From contig NZ_CP047046.1 of NCBI RefSeq assembly GCF_030408435.1, positions 912,572 through 976,571 of the forward strand: a stretch of 64,000 bases of DNA. The letters run 5' to 3'. A program made the position numbers and the translations under genes. Position 1 is the first letter of the stretch. Each line of letters starts with the position of its first letter. Under the pieces are notes generated by a model, which saw only the letters and a program-made list of their open reading frames with translations, was not told where the DNA came from and did no database searches. Below are positions 55,057-64,000 of the stretch, piece by piece. This stretch comes from Corynebacterium auriscanis (GTDB lineage Bacteria > Actinomycetota > Actinomycetes > Mycobacteriales > Mycobacteriaceae).

Positions 55057-55108
55057 AGCTGGACGGTTCACTGGCTTTCTGTTTGCCAAAACCTTCTTTT
55101 CGGACGCC

Positions 55109-55147
55109 AAGGGGTGCCCGGGGGCATATCCCGCGGGGCCCCTTTCG
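55109..55147 (+). terminator. possible terminator after the yggT-like gene
   Basis: Outer arms AAGGGG (55109-55114) and CCCCTT (55139-55144) with further GC pairing inside, followed only by TTTC. Weak T-run, so the call is tentative. Confidence 0.4.
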
Positions 55148-55680
55148 CGTATCTACTGCAGCTATTGCGCGTGGCGTCAGCGTGCGGCGGGGGTGTTTGG
55201 CACATGTTGAGCTGACCACGGTTGCTGTGGAGTTGTCTGCGCCGAAGTGAAGGCTGGTCGGTGCAAGAAGTGGGAGAAATGTGGTGAAGAAAGGCCTCAC
55301 GGGAATGAGAATGATGAAAAATGCGTAAATAATACACTAATTTTCCATCCGACAACGTGTTCGACAGTGATTGTTGATATCCGTTATCAGCAGAACCTGG
55401 CTCGGGGGTGTAGAGTTTCCCCCCAACATTGGGGTGCTTCAGCTGTGCGGTATTACCGTCGGGGGTATGAGTTTTCAGGCCAATATTTGCGGTTGTAAGT
55501 GTGTATATAACTAAAAAATATTGGTTAAGAGAGTGATCCTTATCTAGTTCCGTTTGTATTTTTGGGATCTTCACCCATATTGCTGATTAGAAGACTTGTT
55601 GAACGGTTTCGTGTTGGATACACTTGTACCATCTCCGCGGTATTTGAGTGAGGCCGTGGAGATGTCGTGTGTAGTGATGG

Positions 55681-55727
55681 AAGCCGTCATCGAGGGAAAT
55701 GTGGGTCCCTCGGTGGCGGCTTTCTCT
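55681..55727 (+). terminator. terminator-like hairpin in the divIVA upstream region
   Basis: A 17-bp stem (55681-55697 with 55706-55722) with two wobble pairs, an 8-nt loop and a TTTCTCT tail. No gene lies within 600 bp upstream on this strand, so it may end a small untranslated RNA or a read-through transcript. Confidence 0.6.
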
Positions 55728-55765
55728 AATTCCAGGGGCACTTCTGGCCAAATCTCCACATTAAG

Positions 55766-55796
55766 TTGAGCTTTACTCGTGGTCCACTGGTATGCT
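55766..55796 (+). promoter_or_regulatory. divIVA promoter candidate
   Basis: TTGAGC at 55766-55771 and TATGCT at 55791-55796 with a 19-bp spacer, about 80 bp before the divIVA start. Both are acceptable sigma-A hexamers; the spacer is slightly long. Confidence 0.4.
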
Positions 55797-55878
55797 GTGG
55801 ACAGTTTGTAACTATAAGGAAGATCCTCATTAGCGCGAGACCACTCAATGAGGCGTTTTCGAACCGGAAGGGAATCTA

Positions 55879-56970
55879 ATGCCGCTGACTCCAGCTGATG
55901 TGCACAACGTCGCCTTTAGCAAGCCACCAATTGGTAAGCGGGGCTACAACGAAGATGAGGTTGATCAGTTCCTTGATCTTGTTGAGGACACGCTCGCGGA
56001 GCTCCAGGAAGAAAACGCCGACCTGAAGCAGAAGCTCCAGTCTGCGCCAGCACAGAATACGTCCGCTCCAGCAGCGCAGCCTCAGGTGAGTGAGGCAGAG
56101 CTGCGCAGGAAGATTGAGGCTGAACTGCGTCCGCAGATCGAGGCTGACGCACAGCGTAAGGCGCAGTCCCAGGCACAGGCTTCCACTGCACAGACCGAGT
56201 CCTCTGCGCAGGTTGAGGCTCGCGTGAAGGAACAGTACGAGGCCCGTCTGAAGCAGGCTGAGGATCGTGCTCGCCAGGCAGAAGAGAATGCCCGCAAGGC
56301 TCAGGCCGAGGCCACTGAGGCTAAAAAGGCTCAGCCAGCCCAGGTGTCCCAGGCTGCTACCGCCTCCAGCGATGCTGGAAAGGACGGTGCTGCAACTCCG
56401 GATACGCACATGCAGGCAGCCCGCGTTCTATCTCTGGCGCAGGAGATGGCAGATCGCCTGACTGGCGATGCCAAGGCCGAATCCACCACCATGCTGGAGC
56501 AGGCTCGGGCACAGGCCAAGAAGACCATCGAGGATGCAGATGCAAGCTCCAAGGCCACCTTGGATGATGCCAAGAAGAAGTCCGAGGCTCAGCTAGCGGA
56601 TGCCAAGACCCGTTCCGAGAAAATGCTGGCCGATGCCAAGCAGCAGTCTCAGGCCCAGTTGGCAGACGCAAAGCAGAAGTCCGAGACCATGGTGTCCGAT
56701 GCCACTGCTCAGTCTCAAGCTCAGATCCGTCAGGCCCAGGAGAAGGCGAACGCCCTGCAGCAGGATGCCGAGCGTAAGCACACTGAGATCATGACCACGG
56801 TCAAGAGCCAGCAGCAGACCTTGGAGGCGCGTATCGAAGAGCTGCGCACCTACGAGCGCGAGTACCGCACCCGTCTAAAGACCTTCCTCGAGTCTCAGCT
56901 GGAGGAACTCAACAGCCGGGGCACCGCCGCTCCTGCCGGCTCCATCGACTCCCAGAACACCAACCGCTAA
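55879..56970 (+). CDS. divIVA: polar growth scaffold DivIVA (Wag31)
   Basis: A 363-residue coiled-coil protein that marks the poles and directs polar peptidoglycan synthesis. The conserved N-terminal membrane-binding domain is [33 protein letters not shown] (about residues 1-35). An Ala/Gln/Glu-rich coiled coil follows. Residues 204-291 form eight consecutive 11-residue repeats of the type (A/K)xLADAKxxSx. The C-terminal segment (about 300-345, [22 protein letters not shown]) is the second conserved part. GGAAGGGA precedes ATG. Confidence 0.97.
   Translation: MPLTPADVHNVAFSKPPIGKRGYNEDEVDQFLDLVEDTLAELQEENADLKQKLQSAPAQNTSAPAAQPQVSEAELRRKIEAELRPQIEADAQRKAQSQAQASTAQTESSAQVEARVKEQYEARLKQAEDRARQAEENARKAQAEATEAKKAQPAQVSQAATASSDAGKDGAATPDTHMQAARVLSLAQEMADRLTGDAKAESTTMLEQARAQAKKTIEDADASSKATLDDAKKKSEAQLADAKTRSEKMLADAKQQSQAQLADAKQKSETMVSDATAQSQAQIRQAQEKANALQQDAERKHTEIMTTVKSQQQTLEARIEELRTYEREYRTRLKTFLESQLEELNSRGTAAPAGSIDSQNTNR
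56488..56751 (+). repeat. eight hendecad (33-bp) repeats inside divIVA
   Basis: The translated repeats read [77 protein letters not shown] and [11 protein letters not shown]. The 11-residue period favours a nearly straight or right-handed coiled coil. The middle four units are most alike, suggesting recent unit duplication. Confidence 0.8.
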
Positions 56971-57027
56971 ACGTTGGGCTGGCAACAGTCCAACCGTGTG
57001 ACACGGTGACCTGAAAACGAAAGCACC

Positions 57028-57222
57028 ATGCTTGCCTTAGCAATTAGCCTCGCAATCATCGGCTTTGCGGTCCTCGTCTTTGCCCTGTGGCAAGGATCGA
57101 TGGCCCTAGCTTGGATTTGTATCGGAATTGCCTCGGTAGGCGTGGTGCTTTCTCTTGTGGACCTCGCCAGGCACCGCAAAAGGTCTCGTGAAACCACCAC
57201 GAGTGATGAGGGTAGATCCTAG
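57028..57222 (+). CDS. small two-helix membrane protein
   Basis: A 64-residue protein with two hydrophobic helices (about residues 2-22 and 25-45) and a basic C-terminus (LARHRKRSRETTTSDEGRS). A gene of this kind sits between divIVA and ileS in C. glutamicum (cg2360). Function unknown. GAAAACGAAAG upstream may serve as ribosome site. Confidence 0.75.
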   Translation: MLALAISLAIIGFAVLVFALWQGSMALAWICIGIASVGVVLSLVDLARHRKRSRETTTSDEGRS

Positions 57223-57261
57223 GGTAATCCTCTAGGTAAACCCCGCAGGAAAAGTGCTCGC

Positions 57262-57289
57262 TTGCACGGACGACTTCGTGGTGTAGCAT
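57262..57289 (+). promoter_or_regulatory. ileS promoter
   Basis: TTGCAC at 57262-57267 and TAGCAT at 57284-57289 with a 16-bp spacer. It would start the T-box leader at about 57296. Confidence 0.55.
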
Positions 57290-57295
57290 CTAACT

Positions 57296-57601
57296 CACAT
57301 GCTCGGAACCATCACGCACGAGGGAACGAGAAACGCAATGATCCGGCCATCACCGGGGAGTGTCGTCGGAAGAACAGCTTTTCGGGAGGATTCTCCTGAT
57401 AGGCCCAGTAGAACCGGCCGGATTCGGGGCACGTCACGCCTTAAGGTAAGTGGAACAGCTTGAACACCGTGCGACCGCCTAAGGCGGGGGAAGGCTGTTC
57501 AATCAGGGTGGTACCGCGAGGAAGACCAAGACCATTCTTGGCCCCAATCGTCCCTGTTGTTTAGCACTTTGAACCGCGACAACAGCAAAGGACAGCGCGC
57601 T
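57296..57601 (+). promoter_or_regulatory. isoleucine T-box leader of ileS
   Basis: The T-box sequence AATCAGGGTGGTACCGCG is at 57501-57518, with UGGU complementary to the tRNA acceptor end. CGTCCCT at 57549-57555 pairs back with AGGG to close the antisequestrator. A stem GAACAGC/GCTGTTC (57453-57459 with 57494-57500) precedes the T-box. In Stem I, CGGCCATCACCGGGG contains the likely Ile specifier ATC at 57349-57351 (another ATC is at 57341). No T-run follows, so control is probably at translation, as known for actinobacterial ileS leaders. Confidence 0.92.
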
Positions 57602-60600
57602 ATGAACGCCACTCCAGCCGGCGGGGCATACCCCCGCGTTGATATGTCCAATGGTGGATCAACCGCCTTCCCAGATCTCGAGAATCAGGTCTTGGAATAT
57701 TGGAAGCAGGACGGAACCTTCCAGGCCTCCATCGAGCAACGCACTGGAGAGGACGAGTACATCTTCTATGATGGCCCCCCATTCGCTAACGGCCTGCCAC
57801 ACTATGGTCACTTGCTGACGGGTTACGTCAAGGACATCGTGCCGCGCTACCAAACCATGCGTGGCCGCCATGTTCCGCGTGTATTCGGCTGGGACTGCCA
57901 CGGCTTGCCCGCCGAGCTGGAAGCGGAGCGCCAGCTGGGTATCAAGGGCCGGGACGGCATCGAAGAGATGGGCCTGCAGAAGTTCAACGAGTACTGCGCC
58001 ACCAGCGTGCTCCGCTACACCGATGAGTGGAAGAACTACGTCACTCGACAAGCGCGTTGGGTGGACTTCGACAACGGCTACAAGACGATGGACCTGAACT
58101 TCATGGAGTCCGTTATGTGGGCGTTTAAGACGCTCTACGACAAGGGTCTCATCTACCAAGGCTTCCGCGTGCTGCCGTACTCGTGGGCCGAGCAAACTCC
58201 ACTGTCCAACCATGAGACCCGCCTGGATGATTCTTACAAGATGCGCCAGGATCCCACGCTCACGGTGACCATGCCGTTCACTGGTGCGCGGGAAGGCACT
58301 GCCGCTCAGGCGACGTTGCGAAAGCACCCTGAATTGCTCGAGGCTGCGGCCATTGCTTGGACGACCACGCCATGGACTCTGCCAAGTAACTTGGCGTTGG
58401 CGGTTAATCCCTCGGTGACCTACCAACTGGTTCGCGTGGGCGAGGATGGAGAAGAGGGCTTCGCTGGAAAGCTTTTGGTGCTGGCCGAGCCTCTGGTCGG
58501 CTCGTATGCCAAGGAATTTGGCGAAAGCCGGGAGGTTGTGGCGTCGTTCGCAGGAGAAGAACTGGTCGGCCTTACTTACGAGCCAGTTTTCGACTACTTC
58601 CGCAACGCCCGGAACGCCTTCCAGGTTCTCAGCGCTGACTACGTCACCACAGAAGACGGTACGGGTGTGGTTCACCAAGCCCCGGCCTTCGGTGAAGATG
58701 ATATGAATACCTGCGAGAAGGCCGATATCGAGCTGGTGATCCCCGTGGACATCGACGGAACCTTCACTTCCCAGGTCCCCGATTACAAGGGGCAGCTTGT
58801 TTTCGACGCCAACAAGGCCATCATTAAGGACCTCAAACAGGCGGGCCGTGTATTCCGGCACCAGACGATTGAGCACTCTTACCCACACTCGTGGCGTTCC
58901 GGAGAACCGCTGATCTACATGGCCCTGCCATCTTGGTTTGTGGCTGTGACCAAGTTCCGTGACCGTATGGTGCAGCTCAACCATGAGCAGATCGAATGGA
59001 TGCCATCTCACATCCGGGATGGTCAATTCGGCAAGTGGCTGGAGGGTGCCCGTGACTGGAATATCTCTCGCAACCGCTACTGGGGTGCCCCGATCCCTGT
59101 CTGGGTCTCGGACAACGATGAGTACCCACGCATTGATGTCTACGGAAGTCTCGACGAGCTGGAGCGCGACTTCGGCGAGCGTCCTCAGTCCTTACATCGT
59201 CCACACATTGACCAATTGGTTCGTCCAAACCCTGACGACCCAACGGGTAAGTCCATGATGCGTCGTGTACCTGAGGTCTTGGACTGCTGGTTCGAATCCG
59301 GCTCCATGCCTTTCGCGCAAAAGCACTACCCGTTTGAAAACCGGGAGTGGTTCGAAACGCATTCGCCCAGTGACTTCATCGTGGAATACTCGGGCCAGAC
59401 CCGTGGCTGGTTCTACACGCTGCACGTGCTGGCAACCGCGTTGTTCGATCGCCCGGCGTTCAAAAAGGTTGTGGCCCACGGTATCGTACTCGGTGATGAT
59501 GGACTGAAGATGAGTAAGTCCAAGGGCAACTACCCGAACGTCAACGAGGTGTTTGAGCGGGACGGATCCGATGCGATGCGGTGGTTCCTCATGAGTTCGC
59601 CAATCCTGCGTGGCGGCAACTTGATCGTTACCGAGCAAGGCATCCGCGAGGGTGTTCGCCAAGCGATGCTGCCCATGTGGAACGCGTACTCGTTCCTGCG
59701 TCTGTACGCCTCCCAGCCAGCACAGTGGGATACGTCGTCCACGCACGTATTGGATCGCTACATCCTCGCCAAGCTGCACGACACGGTGTCAGCAGTAACC
59801 GATGCCTTGGATAGTACGAACATCGCTCTGGCGTGTGATGAGGTGCGTAGTTTCTGCGACGTTCTCACCAACTGGTTTGTCCGTCGATCTCGCGACCGGT
59901 TCTGGGCTGGCGATACCAGTGAAGCCGGCCACCCGGAGGCATTCAACACGCTGTATACGGTGTTAGAGACTCTCAGCCGCATTGCTTCACCCCTGTTGCC
60001 CATGACCACCGAGGTGATCTGGCGTGGTCTGACTGGGGAGCGCTCCGTACACCTGGCCGAGTGGCCCGATGCGAACGCGTTGCCTGCCGATGCCCAGCTC
60101 GTGGAGGCAATGGATGCCGTCCGTGCCATTAGCTCCGCGGCGAGTTCCCTGCGTAAGGCGCACAAGCTCCGCAACCGTTTGCCACTTCCAAAGCTGACCG
60201 TGGCGCTACCGGAGGCAGAGGCGCTGAGCGATTTCGTCTCGATCATTGCCGATGAGGTGAATGTCAAGGAAGTTGCCTTGACTGAAGATGTCGCTAGTGT
60301 GGGTTCCTCCGATGTCGTTGTCAATGCTCGGGCGGCGGGCCCACGCCTGGGCAAGGATGTTCAGCGTGTCATCAAGGCCGTGAAGTCCGGCAACTATTCG
60401 GTTGCGGACGACGGCACGGTATCCGCCGATGGCATCGAGCTGCAGGATGGAGAGTTCACGCGCAAGCTTGTCGCCGTTGACCCGGAACACACAGCGGAGG
60501 TTGCCAGCGAGAATGGCTTGGTGGTGCTGGATACCACCACCACCGAAGAACTGGAAGCCGAGGGGTGGGCCGCAGACCGCATCCGCGGAATCCAGGAGGC

Positions 60601-60805
60601 CCGCAAGTCTAGCGGCTTGCAGGTTAGTGATCGCATCGCGCTCCGGCTATCAGTTCCGGAGGGTAAGGAAGATTGGGCTCAAACCCACGCGCAGCGCATC
60701 GCCGCCGAGGTGCTGGCCACCGACGTGGAGGTCATCAAGGGCGAGCAGTTGACCTACGATGTCGCCGACGGCTGCAGCGTGGACGTCACCAAGAACTCCC
60801 AGTAG
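57602..60805 (+). CDS. ileS: isoleucyl-tRNA synthetase (IleRS2 type)
   Basis: A 1067-residue class I synthetase. The HIGH motif reads HYGH (67-70) and KMSKS is intact (636-640). The CP1 editing domain ([10 protein letters not shown]... region) and a long anticodon-binding C-terminal part are present. Length and the HYGH form suggest the eukaryote-like IleRS2 group, which is generally less sensitive to mupirocin. ATG 57602 is chosen because AAAGGA lies at 57587-57592; the frame is open to 57557 inside the T-box leader. Expression should rise when uncharged tRNA-Ile accumulates. Confidence 0.96.
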   Translation: MNATPAGGAYPRVDMSNGGSTAFPDLENQVLEYWKQDGTFQASIEQRTGEDEYIFYDGPPFANGLPHYGHLLTGYVKDIVPRYQTMRGRHVPRVFGWDCHGLPAELEAERQLGIKGRDGIEEMGLQKFNEYCATSVLRYTDEWKNYVTRQARWVDFDNGYKTMDLNFMESVMWAFKTLYDKGLIYQGFRVLPYSWAEQTPLSNHETRLDDSYKMRQDPTLTVTMPFTGAREGTAAQATLRKHPELLEAAAIAWTTTPWTLPSNLALAVNPSVTYQLVRVGEDGEEGFAGKLLVLAEPLVGSYAKEFGESREVVASFAGEELVGLTYEPVFDYFRNARNAFQVLSADYVTTEDGTGVVHQAPAFGEDDMNTCEKADIELVIPVDIDGTFTSQVPDYKGQLVFDANKAIIKDLKQAGRVFRHQTIEHSYPHSWRSGEPLIYMALPSWFVAVTKFRDRMVQLNHEQIEWMPSHIRDGQFGKWLEGARDWNISRNRYWGAPIPVWVSDNDEYPRIDVYGSLDELERDFGERPQSLHRPHIDQLVRPNPDDPTGKSMMRRVPEVLDCWFESGSMPFAQKHYPFENREWFETHSPSDFIVEYSGQTRGWFYTLHVLATALFDRPAFKKVVAHGIVLGDDGLKMSKSKGNYPNVNEVFERDGSDAMRWFLMSSPILRGGNLIVTEQGIREGVRQAMLPMWNAYSFLRLYASQPAQWDTSSTHVLDRYILAKLHDTVSAVTDALDSTNIALACDEVRSFCDVLTNWFVRRSRDRFWAGDTSEAGHPEAFNTLYTVLETLSRIASPLLPMTTEVIWRGLTGERSVHLAEWPDANALPADAQLVEAMDAVRAISSAASSLRKAHKLRNRLPLPKLTVALPEAEALSDFVSIIADEVNVKEVALTEDVASVGSSDVVVNARAAGPRLGKDVQRVIKAVKSGNYSVADDGTVSADGIELQDGEFTRKLVAVDPEHTAEVASENGLVVLDTTTTEELEAEGWAADRIRGIQEARKSSGLQVSDRIALRLSVPEGKEDWAQTHAQRIAAEVLATDVEVIKGEQLTYDVADGCSVDVTKNSQ

Positions 60806-60807
60806 TT

Positions 60808-60829
60808 TGCCGCCGAAGAAGCGGTGGCA
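60808..60829 (+). terminator. hairpin after ileS
   Basis: TGCCGCCG / CGGTGGCA with a 6-nt loop and one wobble pair, 3 nt after the stop codon, followed by GTTCTCCC. The short T content makes it a weak terminator at most. Confidence 0.35.
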
Positions 60830-60858
60830 GTTCTCCCTGAAGGGTGGTGGAACCTGAA

Positions 60859-61854
60859 GTGAGCATGTTCGCTCCACATGGTCCTGCGCGGGGCTTTGGT
60901 CGTTTCGCGCTGGCGCCTGTGCTGCCTCCCGCTCTCATGGTGTTATCGGGGTTATCCCTCTACGCGGGGGCGGCCGTGGCGGTGGGTCTCTTTGAGGTTC
61001 TACCCCCGGCGGTTGTTGCCTGGCTGCGCCTAGCATCAGCCGGAGTCATCCTGATAATTCTGCGCCGCCCACCCGTGGCGGAATTTTTGGGACGATCGGG
61101 GGTTCTCGCGCTCGCATTTGGTCTCGTTACCATCGCCATGAATATGACCTTCTACGAGGCTATCGCTCGCTTGCCGTTGGGAACCGCCGTCGCCATTGAA
61201 TTCTTGGGCCCCATCGTGGTGGCGGCTTGTGGTAGCTCCAGCGTGCGCGATTGGTTGTCCTTGATCTTGGCGGCTCTGGGGGTTTTGGTGCTCTCGGGTG
61301 CGCAGTGGTCTACGGAGGCCGCCGGAGTGCTGTTTGCGCTTGGCGCGGCTGCTCTGTGGGCGGGTTATATCGTGGTTGGTCATCACGTATCGGGTTCGCC
61401 CAATTCACTTGCCATTGGCTTTTTTCTCTCCGCACTTGTGATGGCCCCTCTTGCTTTGGTGCTGTGGCCTGGGGGACCTTTTGGTCCGACGCCACCCAGT
61501 CCCGACCTCGACCCCATTATCATTCTCGGATTGGCCGCGGGGCTCGGCGTACTGAGTGCGGTCATTCCGTACAGCCTGGACCAAGTGATACTGCGCGTGG
61601 CGGGACAGGCGTATTTTGCGGTCCTGTTGGCGCTACTGCCATTGACAGCAGCAGTGTTGGGCGCGGTCGCGTTGGGCCAAAGGCTCAGTGGCGTCGAAAT
61701 TGGTGGCATCGTCTTAGTGGTGGCAGCCGTGGCTTTGCGTAAGCCAGCGAGTGGCGAAACGGCAGCGGCGGTGGAGTCGCCCGTGGACGATGATGCGGCG
61801 AGCGGATCCTCCTACGGCGACTGCACCGCTGAAACCTCCGAGGAATCCGCGTGA
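60859..61854 (+). CDS. EamA/DMT-family transporter (RhtA-like)
   Basis: A membrane protein of about 331 residues with ten predicted helices in two EamA repeats. Conserved segments are ARLPLGTAVAIEFLGPIVVA and the second-repeat SAVIPYSLDQVILRVAGQAYFAVLLALLPLTAAVLGAVALGQ (shown in parts), as in RhtA-type exporters of threonine or homoserine. The C-terminal 35 residues are polar. Start is uncertain: GTG 60844, GTG 60859 or ATG 60865. The stop overlaps the dinB GTG. Export of an amino acid or metabolite is inferred, not shown. Confidence 0.85.
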   Translation: MSMFAPHGPARGFGRFALAPVLPPALMVLSGLSLYAGAAVAVGLFEVLPPAVVAWLRLASAGVILIILRRPPVAEFLGRSGVLALAFGLVTIAMNMTFYEAIARLPLGTAVAIEFLGPIVVAACGSSSVRDWLSLILAALGVLVLSGAQWSTEAAGVLFALGAAALWAGYIVVGHHVSGSPNSLAIGFFLSALVMAPLALVLWPGGPFGPTPPSPDLDPIIILGLAAGLGVLSAVIPYSLDQVILRVAGQAYFAVLLALLPLTAAVLGAVALGQRLSGVEIGGIVLVVAAVALRKPASGETAAAVESPVDDDAASGSSYGDCTAETSEESA

Positions 61855-63311
61855 ATCAGGACGGACTTCGCGGGCGGTGGGTTGCGCACATCGATATGGA
61901 CGCGTTCTACGCATCCGTAGAACAGCTCACCCGTCCGGCATTGCGTGGCCGGCCCGTGCTGGTCGGAGGCACATCGGGCAGGGGAGTCGTTGCCGGTGCG
62001 TCCTACGAGGCCCGCACCTTCGGGGCGCGCTCGGCGATGCCGATGCACCAGGCGATTCGCATGTGCCACCACCGCGCGGTCGTGGTTAACCCGCGGCGCG
62101 AAGTGTACCAAGCCGCCTCGCGGAGGATTTTTAGAATCATCTCGAGCTTCGCGGGCGTCGTGGAACAAATCTCGATCGATGAAGGGTTCGCGGAGCCCTC
62201 CGAGCTAGTCGGCCGCGAGGGTGCAGAGGGGGTTGAGGCGGCGCGCAGCTGGGCGTCGGAATTACAAAAGGCGGTAGAAGACGAAACGGGACTGCCGTGT
62301 TCCATTGGCATGGCGGCCACCAAGTTGGATGCGAAAATGGCCAGTGATCTGGCAAAACCGCACGGCATCTTTGTGGTAGATCCGGGCCGGCGCGCCGATG
62401 TGTTCCACGAGCGTTCGGTGGCGGAAGTGTGGGGGATTGGCCGGGTCGCGCAAGGGCGGCTGCATGAGGTGGGAGTGGAGACCATCGGCCAGTTTGTGCG
62501 GATGGATCGCACGGATGTGCGCACCTTGCTGGGAAATACCGGACTGGAACTGCAGCGGATGGCGGCTGGGCAGGATTTGCGCCCGGTGGCCCCGCGAGCG
62601 CGAGCTAAGCAGGTGAGTGCGGAACAAACTCTGGCGGCGGATGTGCGGACCACGCGCGAGGTGCTGCCACATTTGGATAGGAGCGTGCGGCACGCACATG
62701 CGCGTTTGCTCAAAGACGGCCGGGCGGCCAAGACAATCACGGTGAAGATTCGCACGGCTGATTTTCAGATCCACACGCGGTCAGCCACGCTCGCCGCGCC
62801 GACGGAGGATGTGGATGTGATTCTGAGTGTCGCCCGTAGGATCCTGCCACGGCCGGAGGATCTGGGCGCGGTGCGTCTGGTGGGATTGGGGTTGTCTGGG
62901 TTGGCCGACGATCGCCAGCAGCTGCTGTTTCCCGAACTGGATACGGACAAAGCCAGCGGATTGACAGGGGCCGACGTAGTACGCATCAGCAGCGATATTG
63001 GTCGCACAGGTGGGGTGAGCGGGACAGGAGGGGAGCTGGCGACCCCGGTTGACGAGGCATCCGCGGAGAAAATCGCGGCTCGGCGTTGGCGCCCCACCCA
63101 AGACGTGCATCACGAGGAGTTCGGCCATGGGTGGGTCCAGGGAGTGGGCGAGCACGTGTTGACGGTGCGATTCGAAACGCGGGCAACGGATCGACCTGGG
63201 CGCGTGAAGAATTTTCCAGTGACCACAGATGAACTCCGGGTGTGCGATCCCTTGGAATCGCTGGACTGGGAATTATCGCAGGTGGAGGGCGACGACGGGG
63301 GAGAGGATTAG
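61851..63311 (+). CDS. dinB: DNA polymerase IV (Y family)
   Basis: A 486-residue translesion polymerase. Catalytic Asp15 in HIDMDAFYASVEQL and Asp110-Glu111 in SIDEGF are present, so it should be active, unlike ImuB-type paralogues. Palm, finger, thumb with helix-hairpin-helix (VWGIGRVAQGRL, LLGNTGLELQRM) and little-finger domains (to about residue 365) are followed by an extra C-terminal part of about 110 residues. The GTG start overlaps the transporter stop. The usual SIDEAYLD reads SIDEGFAEP. Confidence 0.93.
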   Translation: MNQDGLRGRWVAHIDMDAFYASVEQLTRPALRGRPVLVGGTSGRGVVAGASYEARTFGARSAMPMHQAIRMCHHRAVVVNPRREVYQAASRRIFRIISSFAGVVEQISIDEGFAEPSELVGREGAEGVEAARSWASELQKAVEDETGLPCSIGMAATKLDAKMASDLAKPHGIFVVDPGRRADVFHERSVAEVWGIGRVAQGRLHEVGVETIGQFVRMDRTDVRTLLGNTGLELQRMAAGQDLRPVAPRARAKQVSAEQTLAADVRTTREVLPHLDRSVRHAHARLLKDGRAAKTITVKIRTADFQIHTRSATLAAPTEDVDVILSVARRILPRPEDLGAVRLVGLGLSGLADDRQQLLFPELDTDKASGLTGADVVRISSDIGRTGGVSGTGGELATPVDEASAEKIAARRWRPTQDVHHEEFGHGWVQGVGEHVLTVRFETRATDRPGRVKNFPVTTDELRVCDPLESLDWELSQVEGDDGGED

Positions 63312-63387
63312 TCCGGATGGGCCACATTCAACTCCGCTTCGCTGGCCGCATTCAGCTCTGCGGTGTAAGTCAGCTTCGCTGTCTCAA

Positions 63388-64000
63388 TCACCTCCGTTGT
63401 GCTGCGAGTTCCGTCAGCAACCACATCCGCGCCTGCGACGGGCGCAGGTTCCCCGCTGAACGAATACCATGCCGCGCCAGATCCGCCCCGCCACCTGCGC
63501 TGCCGTAGACAAAGTGGACACCCCCTTCCGGCACTCGAGTACTGATCAGCACTGGCACGTCCAGCGCCTCCAGTGCCTTCGCCATCGCAGCCGGCACATT
63601 TCCTGACCCCATGGCGGAAACCACCAAGCCGTCGATGTCAGTCGCGGCGAGCTGCTCGATGAGAACTCCGTCGGCCCCCGCGTAGGCGTCAATAATTGGT
63701 ATGTGTAAACCGGCCAAACGCGATACATAATCTTTTTGTACCGACGCCGCCACGGCGAATTCGTCCACACCTTCCGCTAGGCGGAAAGCCGCATCTTCCG
63801 TGGTGTGCCATTTGGTGGTGCCTATCGCGGGCAACACTTGACCGCCGAACGCGATTCGCACCAGGGATTGTTCGCTGTCGACATTCAGTAGTTTCGTCGC
63901 AGTTGCTACCGCAGCGCGGAGATTCAGCGGGCCATCCGGATTCCCGTCATCAGCGGGGCGCTGCGCGCCGGTGAAGACAATGGGGCAGGATAAATCCGCG
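63388..64000 (-). CDS. ansA: L-asparaginase, C-terminal part (partial)
   Basis: About 204 codons of an asparaginase/glutaminase-like protein. The conserved FTGAQRPADDGNPDGPLNL block near the window edge carries the T-loop-adjacent residues, and the C-terminal half has GLVVSAMGSGNVPAAMAKAL and PVLISTRVPEGGVHFVYG, typical of type I/II bacterial asparaginases. The N-terminal catalytic Thr lies outside the window. It is convergent with dinB (76 bp). The enzyme makes aspartate and ammonia from asparagine. Confidence 0.88.
   Translation of the reverse strand, partial: ADLSCPIVFTGAQRPADDGNPDGPLNLRAAVATATKLLNVDSEQSLVRIAFGGQVLPAIGTTKWHTTEDAAFRLAEGVDEFAVAASVQKDYVSRLAGLHIPIIDAYAGADGVLIEQLAATDIDGLVVSAMGSGNVPAAMAKALEALDVPVLISTRVPEGGVHFVYGSAGGGADLARHGIRSAGNLRPSQARMWLLTELAAQRR

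Larger units (their letters stand above)
55057..55878. other. long AT-richer intergenic region before divIVA
   Basis: About 820 bp. It contains a GC-rich hairpin (55109-55147) that may end the ftsZ-sepF-yggT transcript, an AT-rich core (about 55300-55620) unlike its surroundings, two consecutive hairpins (55630-55664 and 55681-55722) and the divIVA promoter. Open frames on both strands have no recognisable product and poor codon pattern. Confidence 0.6.

Noticed and set aside
55068..55574. Minus-strand open frame of 168 codons before divIVA
   Set aside because: No family resemblance, irregular composition and overlap with hairpins; it is more likely non-coding.

Overview
The window is a chromosomal segment from a Corynebacterium-type actinobacterium (order Mycobacteriales). 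I call the genus from gene content and order, not from a database search. The evidence is an LtsA-like amidotransferase beside ctaC-ctaF, ctaE-qcrCAB divergent from trpD, paired NlpC/P60 hydrolases, PimB' and MptA mannosyltransferases for phosphatidylinositol mannosides and lipomannan, PknL next to an Rv2175c-like protein, and a complete mraZ-to-divIVA division and cell-wall cluster. The order closely follows what I know of C. glutamicum and the Rv2200c-Rv2145c stretch of M. tuberculosis. I see no mobile element, CRISPR array, rRNA or tRNA. The species cannot be fixed from the sequence alone.

Layout. 1-4.7 kb: 5' part of ltsA/asnB (minus), then pqo (pyruvate:quinone oxidoreductase), ctaC and ctaF. 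5-11.3 kb: trpD (minus), a GC-rich 77-bp tandem repeat, then ctaE-qcrC-qcrA-qcrB, ended by a strong terminator. 11.5-16.1 kb: a DnaQ-like exonuclease (minus), two secreted NlpC/P60 hydrolases with candidate GlxR and MtrA sites, and pimB'. 16.2-23.7 kb: an AspT/SucE-type transporter (minus), glucokinase, two acyltransferases, an Rv2179c-like exoribonuclease and class II DAHP synthase. 23.7-32.3 kb: pknL (minus), its Rv2175c-like neighbour, a minus-strand idsA - crtI-like - mptA group, and divergent metF. 32.3-34.3 kb: a GNAT protein and two small conserved genes.

35-57 kb is the dcw cluster: mraZ, rsmH, ftsL, ftsI, murE, murF, mraY, murD, ftsW, murG, murC, ftsQ, ftsZ, pgeF, a YggS-like protein, sepF, a YggT-like protein and divIVA. 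These make UDP-MurNAc-pentapeptide and lipid II and assemble the septal and polar growth machinery. 57.3-64 kb: an isoleucine T-box leader with ileS, an EamA transporter, dinB, and the C-terminal part of an L-asparaginase (minus).

The most interesting signals lie between genes. They are: three GTGGGG boxes at exact 10-bp spacing before mraZ; a roughly 30-bp imperfect hairpin with a T-run between mraZ and rsmH; a 71-bp tandem repeat before murD in which two upstream units each carry a 9-codon minicistron; direct-repeat boxes of the MtrA type before both NlpC/P60 genes; a perfect GlxR-type palindrome; the ileS T-box; and several -10 hexamers placed 5-8 nt before a start codon, suggesting leaderless mRNAs. 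Several core enzymes (the DnaQ-like exonuclease, IdsA, MurE, MurD) carry low-complexity insertions between conserved motifs.
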